Positions 31,608 through 39,746 of a DNA stretch of 39,746 nt are shown here, piece by piece. Source of the stretch: Cudoniella acicularis (taxonomy: Eukaryota; Ascomycota; Leotiomycetes; Helotiales; Helotiaceae); assembly GCA_013054445.1 (NCBI GenBank), contig JAAMPI010000390.1:1-39746 (forward strand), written 5' to 3'. The notes beneath the pieces were generated by a model, which had not been told where the DNA came from, made no database searches, and worked only from the letters and a program-made list of their open reading frames with translations. Numbering within the stretch: position 1 is the stretch's first letter; each line of letters starts with the position of its first letter. A program made the position numbers and the translations under genes.

Positions 31608-34222
31608 ATGTTATTCTCAAAGTACAGTTTGCTTTTGGCATTCAGCCTTGGTGCTTCAACTGGTGTTATTGTTGAAAATGCTCCACGAGCAGTGCAGAAG
31701 GTTACATCTTCATCGGTCAAGAGTTCTTTATTGAGTAGCACCAAGACAAGCTCAACAGCAGTATTCAGCCCGAGTGCTTCATCTGGGTCTACATCTAGTT
31801 CTTCATCCGGTTCATCTAAGACTTCTTCATCTTCTCCATCGTCAACATCTTTAGTAGCAGATTCACAATGTACAAACGGCCCTTTTACCAGGCAATGTTG
31901 GGGAGGCGGATTCAGTATCGCGACAGATTATGATACTGCCTGGCCCGTCACTGGAAATACTGTGTCCGTATGTATCTTTCCCTCGATTTTCATCTCATTG
32001 TCAGGCTTACATTTCGTCAGTATCATCTGGAAATTACAAACACGACAATGGCCCCAGACGGCTACGAACGTCTTGTGATGGCAATCAACGGCCAGTATCC
32101 TGGACCAACTATATATGCCAGTGAGTTGGAAGGCACAATATGGACTGAACTAGCTGACATTGAAAGATTGGGGTGACACCGTTTCAGTCACCGTCCAAAA
32201 CAGTCTTCAGCACAACGGGTAAGTGTTGAAAGAGAGTATGAATTATTGGGGCTTTAACTGACTCTGTCCAGAACTGGGATCCACTGGCACGGCATCCGTC
32301 AGATGAATTCAAACATCATGGATGGAGTAAGTAACAATAATTTACGTTCCAGTACCTTAGTCCCAGAGAAATCTTCTATTTGAATCTCTGCTCGTATCTG
32401 GGAGTATAAATTTTCTACATTTTTCAAAAGCTGACTTTTCCCAGACTAGTGGCGTTACAGAATGTCCTATCCCGCCGGGGTCATCGCGAACGTACACATG
32501 GCTGGCAACACAATTTGGAACATCTTGGTATCATTCTCACTATTCGTCTCAGTATGGAGATGGAATCGTTGGCTCCATCGTCATTTCTGGTCCTGCAACT
32601 TCGAACTATGACTACGATCTGGGCGCTTTCCCCATTAACGATTGGTGTAAGCAAATATTTTTTCTGGTTGTATTCATGTTGGTATTGGGTATTTTCGCTG
32701 TATTTTTACATCCGAGGGGCTGTTTCGACGCGCGTGGTGAATCCGAGTATTTGACGCACGAATTCTGGATCAGAGTGTTGCGTCTGGTACCTATTTATAT
32801 TGCAAGCACTGTTCAGAGCGTCCTTTTTTTCCCAGATCAAAATGCTGTTTGGAAGCTTTTGTACTGACCGAAACCAGACTACCAAACAGCATTCCAAGTG
32901 AATGAAAATTCCCAAACTGCAAACGCCCCACCAACAGCGGATAATGGCCTAATAAACGGTACGATGGTCAGCTCCTACGGCGGTGCTTACAACAAGGCCA
33001 CTCTACAAAAGGGCAAGAAATACCGTCTCCGTCTCATCAACACGTCCTTGGACAATCACTTCCGAGTCAGCCTCGATAATCACAACCTCACCGTCGTCCA
33101 AGCCGATTTCGTACCAACGAAGCCATATACCGCTTCCTCTATCTTCATTGCCATTGGAGAACGGTACGATGTAATCATTAATGCTAATCAGAATGTGGAT
33201 AACTATTGGTTCCGAGCTGAGGTTATGACTGGTTGCGGAGATAATGCAAACAATGGCAACATTAAATCTATTTTCTCATACTCGGGAGCGGGCACTGGAG
33301 ATCCAACATCAACTGCCTTCGATATTCCTAGTAACTGCAATGATGAAACGGAATTGATTCCTTGTAAGTACACAGGTATTATTGGGGAAGAGATATGCTA
33401 ACCCTCCAAAATAGACGTTGTCAAGAATGTGCCAAGCGCTAATTTCCAGTCACAATTCGAGACGCTTGATCTGGTATTTAATTTTGGCCCCTCTGTGGCT
33501 AGTAACGAGGAGAATGTCTTGAGGTGGAACATCAATGGAGTGGGTGTTTTTCATTCACATGAGCTCTAAATATTGCTAATGCCGTGAGTTTCAGAGTATG
33601 ATCGACGTCGACTGGGAGGTTCCCACCTTGAAATATGTACAGGACGGAAATTCAACCTACCCCACCGACCTCAATCTCATCCAGCTCCCTCAGGCTAACG
33701 CTGTAAGTTTTCCCCGTCCACGTTGAGCTTGAGATTTCACAGTCACTAATTAAATTGCATGAGTAGTTGCATTTCTGGATCATACAATCCGTGTCAGGCA
33801 TCGCTTTCGCACCACATCCTATCCATCTCCACGGTCACGATTTCTACCTCATGGGCTCCGGAGATGGAGACTTCTCTGATCCAAGCGTTCTCCAATATAA
33901 CAACCCGCCTCGAAGAGATGTCGCTATGTTACCTTCTGGAGGATGGCTCGTGCTAGCTTTCGAGACGAGTAATCCTGGAGCTTGGCTTATGCATTGCCAC
34001 GTAAGTTTTTCTTCCCAGGATCTTACTTGTTTAAGTGAAAGGGGAGCTGATGGTGTGGAATAGATTGCGTGGCATGTGAGTCAAGGTCTAGCAGTGCAGT
34101 TTCTTGAAAGAGCGAGCGAGATACCATCTACGTTTTCTCTGGACAGTATTCCCGGAGAATGCGATGCATGGGATAGTTGGTATGCAACGAGTCCTTATAA
34201 GAAGGATGATTCGGGGTTGTGA
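31608..34222 (+). CDS. Secreted laccase (multicopper oxidase)
   Basis: It oxidises phenols and similar substrates with reduction of O2 to water, outside the cell. Ten exons: 31608-31967, 32021-32120, 32167-32218, 32272-32326, 32445-32646, 32878-33363, 33415-33539, 33595-33702, 33767-34000 and 34064-34222; 626 residues, all in frame. Signal peptide MLFSKYSLLLAFSLGAST, then a Ser-rich linker to about residue 90, then a CTNGPFTRQCWGGGFS motif typical of ascomycete laccases. Copper ligands: HWHG (175-178), HSH (219-221), HPIHLHGH (513-520) and HCHIAWH (572-578) with Cys573; the axial position ten residues on is Leu583. The C-terminus DSGL is the ascomycete laccase plug. Introns are 46-64 bp except intron 4 (118 bp) and intron 5 (231 bp). 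The ATG at 31608 is chosen because it starts the signal peptide. Substrate and physiological role cannot be told from sequence. Confidence 0.95.
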
Positions 34223-35719
34223 AAATTTCTCTCCCTCTTTTGTTGGCGGGTTGGATGACGTGCAGTAATGAATAATGGGTTAATGTTTATATACCATCTG
34301 TGTTGATATATTAAATTTTAATGATGAATTTATGGTTTAAAACTGATGGAGTGCAGATAGATGTCTATGCTTCTTGGGATAAACAAAGTCACGCAACGAG
34401 TGTCGCTTAGCGAATTAACCCTTTTTAAACTCTCCTTCCATGTAAAGAGGTGATTACATGGAAGTAAATGAGCGCATTCCAGATCATCGTCTCCTCTCCT
34501 TCCCTTAAAAAGTCTCCTATTGCGGGCACTACATTCTCTCAATTTCAAATCTTACTCACTCATATCGAAAGAGGCAAGAAGTGAAGGCTAGTGCATTTTT
34601 ATTTTTATTTTTGGCGGCAAACGGACCTCTTCTTTATTTCCCCCCTACGTTATTGCACACAGCGCGATTCGTATTTGACGTCAATCCTGCGGAAGGGGAC
34701 GGCAGAGCATAGGCGGGTGGCAAACAAGACGTTGTTGTGATGATCTTTTCGATTTTCGAGCTCCGTGGGGCGGATGAGAGTCGTGAGTCGGCGACTCGGC
34801 GGAAATTACCTCCGTGACCCGACTTCTATGACCTGTAGATGTTTTCCAAACCGAAATGGCGTTAGATTTTGAGGGCTGGTTATCCGTGTCTTTGGGCACC
34901 TGTGAACTGGATACAGGGTATTTAAAGTCGTCACTCGTTTGGCTAAAGAATTGTGGATTTTTGGACCAAGCTTGTGTCGAGAATCAGAACCCTGTTGATG
35001 GAATCTGGAAAGGGGGCTCGCTTAATTTGGGCAATGAAAAGGGCTATGGACAGGCCAGTATATCACTTGCCCCAAATAAATACCTAGGCATTTAGGATGG
35101 TTCTGAAGAGGATTTTTATCAATGCCCACTTTTTCCTCCTCAGGCGGGATTCAGCGATGGAGTATGGTGAAGGGGATTTTGAAGGTTTTCCGCCTAAAGG
35201 TGCATTGCGGGTTGCGACTTCCATTCTCAGAGTTCTCATCTTCTGAAGTTTTTTTTTATGTGATAAAGCTCCTCGGTTTGAATGTCGGACAGTACTTTGC
35301 ATTCAATTTGCATTCAATTTGTATCAGAGGAAATGAAAGAGTGCCAGTCTTAAAGGAGCGAGATACCCGGTATGATGACTCGAGTCCTCCACCGCAAGTC
35401 GCGCCTTCCCAATTCGATCTTGCTTCTAGGAGGAAAGCACCCAAAGCCAGGGCGCACCTTCCCTGTCCTCGCCATTAACCATGCCAATTCTTTCTCTGCG
35501 CAGAAAATGTCTGTAGCATTTGCAACACTATCCCAATTCTTATTCCCACCACCAATATTGCATAAACGGGCATCAGGACGTCGCAATGCCACAAATCCAG
35601 TAAGACTTACACTCTTGTCTATATCCATCTGCCAATTTGTTGAGCAGTGATTTCATAGAACTAACTTTCTAAAGGGCGACCTTTAAGGCGTCAACGAACG
35701 ATTCTGCAGACTGGTAACG
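34223..35719. other. Intergenic
   Basis: Short open frames (34856-35095, 35122-35478, 35372-35650) lack protein-like character. A frame at 35508-35602 that starts MSVAFATLSQ and ends at a GTAAGA donor might be an upstream exon of the next gene, but no acceptor joins it without a stop. Confidence 0.45.
34676..34685. promoter_or_regulatory. CRE-like palindrome TTGACGTCAA
   Basis: A perfect 10-bp palindrome around TGACGTCA, the classic CRE/ATF bZIP site. It lies 454 bp downstream of the laccase stop and about 1 kb upstream of the next plus-strand gene. A regulatory role is inferred only from the motif. Confidence 0.35.
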
Positions 35720-36404
35720 ATGCTGCAAATGCGTAACAAGACTCAGGTTCATGCTGAGATTTGCGATAGCAATAGAAAACGGAAATCTAGGAGAAACAGT
35801 GGTTCGGGTCCCATTAGGACACCCCCTCGCAGGAGTCGGCGATTCAGCCCTTACGATCGGAGATCGAGGAGGAATTCAAGCCGGTTTGTTCCCAGAAGTT
35901 GGGTGAGGAGAAGGTCATCCGCTGACTACTTTATTAATTCATAGGTCTGAATCAGAGGATGAAAGAACCGACACGCCTACAACCGCACACTCAGAGCCAG
36001 ATATTGATGGAGGAAAACTAGCAAAGAAGGCCCGCTATAGACTAACCCTACCCAAACCATCGAGTACCAACGAATTGAGAAAGGAAAAATCCGCACCGAC
36101 TTGTATGAATAGACAAGGAGATTTGGCCATGCCAGGAGACAATACAGCCTGCCACGACATAGAACCAGCTGATGAGGACACCCAAATACCGATGTCTGAC
36201 ATGCACTCTGAGGGTAGTTATGCTTCTGAAATCTACATTCCTGGATCAGAAGACGATGAGCATCCAAAAGGACGGACTATGGGTGCTTTGTATAGTCTTG
36301 ATGTCATGGCGGCTAGATTCAAGCAACAAGCTCGAAAGGCGAATGTAGCTAGATGTGTACCCTCTGCTCAAGCCACTTCGAACTATGGCTGCCTTTACCC
36401 GTAA
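35720..36404 (+). CDS. Disrupted nuclear-type hypothetical gene
   Basis: Exons 35720-35883 and 35945-36404 (intron 61 bp, GTTTGT..CATAG) give 207 residues. The N-terminus is Arg/Ser/Lys-rich (RKRKSRRN, RTPPRRSRRFSPYDRRSRRN), suggesting a nuclear or RNA-associated protein. The middle has acidic stretches (SESEDERTD, IYIPGSEDDEHP), followed by GALYSLDVMAARFKQQARK. It stops at 36404 soon after QATSNYGCLYP. Just past that point, in another frame (about 36376-36472), a protein-like segment reads WLPLPVIFTIRRAKEGDD and HWLAWQVEVKG, and in a third frame KIDGGFIDFELAWNNL. So the true C-terminus may lie beyond two frame breaks. No family is recognised. It may be a pseudogene or affected by sequence errors. 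Confidence 0.45.
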
Positions 36405-36760
36405 TTTTCACGATTCGTCGTGCTAAAGAGGGAGATGACCATTGGTTGGCATGGCAAGTCGAGGTTAAGGGGCGATGAAAATTGATGGCGGCTTCATAGA
36501 CTTTGAGCTGGCTTGGAACAACCTTCATTCTTCTGCACTTAACGTAAGTTTACTGACTTGTGAATTTTCTGCTTTATTGAATGGAACATTGGAAATTTGC
36601 TGCATTGCCTTCATTTCATTTTTGCTGGTATACTGTCTTTGGCTTGCGTATTTCCTAATTCCGATCTCCGAATTGTGTTTCCTTTCATGCTTCGTTTTCT
36701 GCAATTTTCTCTCGCGAAGTAAAGGCATGATGTGAATCAGCATCTCGGATTGGATCCATA
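36405..36760. other. Intergenic or eroded 3' coding
   Basis: It contains the out-of-frame coding-like pieces described for the gene at 35720-36404, then AT-rich sequence with no gene. Confidence 0.4.
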
Positions 36761-38069
36761 CTAATAACCCGCTTCCTCCAATCCATCACACCCCATCTCA
36801 TCTTCTGAATCAGACGACGAAAAGTCACCGTAATAATCCCAGTTAACTCCACTGCCCGAAATCTTGCCCATCCGATCCATAACCATTGTCACATCAACTG
36901 TTTTCTCAGAGTTAGTCTCTGGAATGAAGCCATCGGGGATACCAGGAAGATAGTATGGCTCGAAATCGCTCAATTTTTTGAGCTTTGGATGGCTAGGGAA
37001 GGATTTCCAGAGAGCAAATACCACATCATTCCCAGTAGGTCCATTGCCCAAGAGAACATTACTAGGCAGCAGAATCCTGAAGAGATATGTGATTTCCAAC
37101 ATGTCCAAAAACTGTGTCTTGAAGTATCGGCGGTATTTGACACGGTCTGCGCACCACTTTCTGGAATAAATGCTTGGAACTTTTGTTAGCTTGGCCAAGC
37201 TTGAATGGGGGAGGGGGTTGATGCACATACTCTGCAAAATATACAGATCGTGACTCAAGCGAACGCCATGACTTCAACGTGAAGATTGGGAACTGCTCAT
37301 AGACCTGGCCGAAAAGTTTTCTCCGCTGATCACGACTCAACCTAAGCAGGAAAGAGCTTCCATAATCGGAACGGAGAGCCTTGTTGATGGATTCCAATGC
37401 TTTCACCAAGTACTCAATTGAAGCTTCCTCAGCTTTTGTCGCCAGCTCAATCAATCCTTCTCTGACTTTACTAAACTCCTTAGAACTTGGCGGGTACAGA
37501 TTGGTCGGAACAACAGAACGGATTGCCGTCTTGGTTGCTTGGGTTTCGGAAGCGATGTAAAAGAGGAGGGCTTGGTGCAATTCAACTTGTGCAATTTCCT
37601 TAGAATAGAAGTCTTTCTCGGTAGGCACGAAGTTTTTGAACGCCATCGTGAGGACTCGAGTCTTGATCTTCTCAACTTCAATCTACAGGGACTCGGCTTT
37701 GGCAAGCTAAAGGGCGGTTAGATCAAGTTTCGGCGGCAATAAAGTTGAATGAGCAGACAGGAGGACACTTACATCTCCTGGCTCCATGATTAACGGAGTA
37801 ATATCCTTATTCTCCAAGTCTCCGAGTGTAGTTGTGAAGGCAGTTTTGGCAGTAGGCAGCATACCGAGGCCTTCCTGGAAGCACGCGGCAAATGAGTTGT
37901 GGTCCTTCAAGTTAGCTGGTTCCCGCACGATTTGCCTGAGTCTTTGTGATATGGTGGGTGCTATTCTTTCAAACTCGAACTTGATGAATTGAGCTCCTAG
38001 ATCTGCCTGTTTGAGAGGTGATGGGTTAGAAGATGGTGCTGGGTATTGCGCAAGTCGGGGGCTTGCCAT
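36761..38069 (-). CDS. Hypothetical protein, 382 residues, acidic C-terminus
   Basis: Exons: 38069-37773, 37682-37231 and 37160-36761. The start MASPRLAQYPAPSS is preferred over upstream in-frame codons up to 38165. Intron 1 can end at TTTAG (37707) or at CTGTAG (37683). The first leaves an in-frame TAG 24 bases on, so the second acceptor is needed for an open frame. Intron 2 (70 bp, GTATGT..TTCCAG) joins FAEK to WCADRVKYRRYF. The protein is largely helical: exon 1 has KFEFERIAPTISQRLRQIV, exon 2 has KDFYSKEIAQVELHQALLFY and EASIEYLVKALESINKAL. It ends in an acidic tail, DFSSSDSEDEMG. No signal peptide, membrane segment or catalytic motif is visible. I recognise no named family. It lies tail to tail with the gene before it and divergent from the HAD gene. 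Confidence 0.7.
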
Positions 38070-39175
38070 GTTGAAGGTGAAGACGTGGCGATGCACTATT
38101 GTCTTCCCTGATATTCGCCGGACTTTCAGTGAGAGTTGAAAGTGTTTAGGGGTTTGATCAATCAAGGTGCGACTTTAGATTGGATGCGGTTAATACCCCG
38201 ATGAGTGTGATGAGGTTGTGGAAGACGAGTAGGTTGCAGAATGGGAATTTATTGAGGAGAAAGAGAGGAGGAGGAATGGGAAGGGTGGTAGGGTATATAT
38301 AGACAATTCAAAAGAGCTCAAATATATGTGGCTGGTAGGAGTTGAAAGTGAGGTTCTTGTCAAACCAAAGTTGAAAATTCCGTTTTACCTTCCTTTTCAG
38401 CGGACCACTACGTTTTTATTAATCCCCTATTTGGTCTCTAGAATCCTGAAATTGAATGGGACTATTCAATTTGTGTTAGAAGCTGTCTTTTAAAGCTGGA
38501 TTTTGAAGTACTATAGTAGAGTATAGGGTTTTCACTTAAGCGCTTGACCTCACGTTCCGAATATGTCTGTTTGAACACTTGAACACTTTTAATTTAGTAC
38601 TAATTAAATATCTATTGTAATCACTCTTAAAAACTCCTGCTGTTTAAGTTCTATACACCCTATATTTGAACACTCGTTAGAAATGCCAAACCGCTACATA
38701 TTTAAGATGATGGAAGAAGGATGATAGGGGGTTAAGCGAGGATGCAGACCTGATGATTCGAAGGTGAACCTCGCAACTATCTTAAAGTATTCTGATATTT
38801 CATCCTTTGGAAGCATATTTAATTTGATTTCTGATTCATAATATAGCTAACACGAAGCATTTATGACCAATCAAAATTTAGGAATTAGATTGCATAATTT
38901 TTAGTGGCTCGCTCAAATGCGGGCTAACTTTAGTCTTTGCAAGACTCTTAGGAAATTTTTACCTCATAACAGCTAAATATTTAGCACCTCAAAACCACCC
39001 CAAGACTAGCTATTCAATTGCTCGTTTTAAACTGAGTGGAGTTGGCCGTCAAACATTTGATCTAAATTAATTTAGTCTTAAATTAAAACCTTATAAATCA
39101 CCACTAGAACTTCTACGAAGTACAATTACAAATTCAGCCTTTCTCGTGCCGAAAATAGCCTCAAACATTCAAGAT
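38070..39175. other. Divergent intergenic region, AT-rich
   Basis: About 1.1 kb with no coding frame. GAACACTT-type words recur at about 38574-38590 and 38666-38673. Nothing else was seen. Confidence 0.5.
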
Positions 39176-39712
39176 ATGCCAGAAGATCCAGGGTCTTATG
39201 AAACAAAGCGCAAAGCCCTCCTCGAAAAAACCTGGTTCTCCTTCGGCCTCGACGACACCCTCCACGAATTCCGCAAAGCACCCAGTGCTGCTGTCCTCAC
39301 TACCCTCACGCAAATCTCAGCCAAGCACCAAATCCCGCTCACTGACCTGCAAAATTCACACAAGAAAATTCTTGCGCTGAAAAAAGCCCAGGCTTTTTCA
39401 GATAGCAGGACTTCAGACGAATACCGTAAAGAACGCTTCGCTGCAGTCCTGGACAAATTCGCTATTCCTATCACGCCGAAAATGTTAGGTGACCTAGCTG
39501 GGATTTACAAGGAGACGCTGGAGAAGTCACTAGAGCTGAAGCTTGGCGTGAAGAGTTTATTTGCGTATTTGAGGTTGATGGGGAAGAAGATCGCGGCGAT
39601 TACTGAAGGGCCACAGGATGCACAGGTGTGGACTGTTGAAAAGCTTGGTTTTGCTTTTTTGGTTGACTTTTTGGCTACTACTAATTTTTTTTGGTATTTC
39701 AAAGACGGATAG
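39176..39712 (+). CDS. HAD-superfamily hydrolase lacking the nucleophile Asp, frame-broken near the end
   Basis: This is related to small HAD phosphatases (YjjG/pyrimidine 5'-nucleotidase-like). The ATG at 39176 gives MPEDPGSYETKRK; the frame upstream of it lacks an ATG. Motif I, usually DLDDTL, is GLDDTLHEFRKA here: Gly24 sits where the nucleophile Asp should be, while Asp26 is kept. The cap segment follows (ISAKHQIPLTDLQ, AAVLDKFAIPITPKML). Motif II is AAITEGPQDAQVWTVEKLGF. The frame ends at 39712 shortly after LATTN. Beyond that point the expected continuation (FGISKTD, then FGKVLEKLG) is present, but only if the T8 run at 39685-39692 is read as T7 and the T4 at 39717-39720 as T3. The gene probably continues past the window. 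Confidence 0.7.
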   Translation: MPEDPGSYETKRKALLEKTWFSFGLDDTLHEFRKAPSAAVLTTLTQISAKHQIPLTDLQNSHKKILALKKAQAFSDSRTSDEYRKERFAAVLDKFAIPITPKMLGDLAGIYKETLEKSLELKLGVKSLFAYLRLMGKKIAAITEGPQDAQVWTVEKLGFAFLVDFLATTNFFWYFKDG

Positions 39713-39746
39713 GCCGTTTTGGGAAGGTGTTGGAGAAGTTGGGGAT

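Noticed and set aside
32676..32867. 63-codon frame inside laccase intron 5
   Set aside because: Removed by splicing that restores the conserved NDWYYQTAF; no independent start or family pattern.
1..39746. CRISPR arrays, rRNA, tRNA genes
   Set aside because: I looked for direct repeats with regular spacers and for tRNA T-loop and acceptor patterns, and found none I could support. GTTCGA words at about 15205 and 20970 lack a foldable tRNA.

Overview
The window reads as nuclear DNA of a filamentous ascomycete fungus. The evidence is many short introns (about 45-120 bp, GT..AG, with CTAAC/CTGAC-type branch sites), a HET-domain relic, an ascomycete laccase ending in DSGL, and a long AT-rich island that looks like repeat-induced point mutation (RIP). 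Several proteins look most like Leotiomycetes (inference only; no search was possible). Ambiguous bases (2505, 9400-9411) and several one-base frame breaks at homopolymers suggest a draft assembly.

Layout. 1-5182: a broken HET gene on the minus strand, then about 3.6 kb of RIP-like DNA with two LTR-like direct repeats. The island's right edge cuts into a 5'-truncated SPRY/LisH/CTLH (RanBPM/GID-type) gene (5183-7122). 7.9-11.1 kb: a small conserved-looking protein on the minus strand and, divergently, a metaxin/SAM35-like mitochondrial outer-membrane protein. 11.1-14.3 kb: a poorly coding stretch and two small secreted-peptide candidates, one of which seems to have lost its ATG. 14.3-20.6 kb: a housekeeping block with an LPL1/ROG1-type lipase (-), RNA exonuclease 3 (+, with a one-base frame break) and the RFC clamp-loader subunit orthologous to human RFC3/yeast Rfc5 (-). 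23.6-25.6 kb: a six-exon protein kinase whose disordered basic N-terminus carries three IDLT/VIDLT motifs resembling SUMO-interacting motifs. 26.9-28.5 kb: a secreted Thr-rich glycoprotein gene (-). 31.6-34.2 kb: a ten-exon laccase. 35.7-38.1 kb: a disrupted nuclear-type gene and an unknown three-exon gene (-). The right edge carries a HAD-like hydrolase that lacks the nucleophile Asp and is frame-broken near the window end.

There is no gene cluster with an obvious shared pathway. Nuclear genes (RFC, REX3, kinase), mitochondrial and lipid genes, and secreted-protein genes are interspersed. The left 7 kb shows a repeat island eroding two genes. Exon coordinates were worked out by hand from reading frame and splice-site logic and have not been checked against transcripts.
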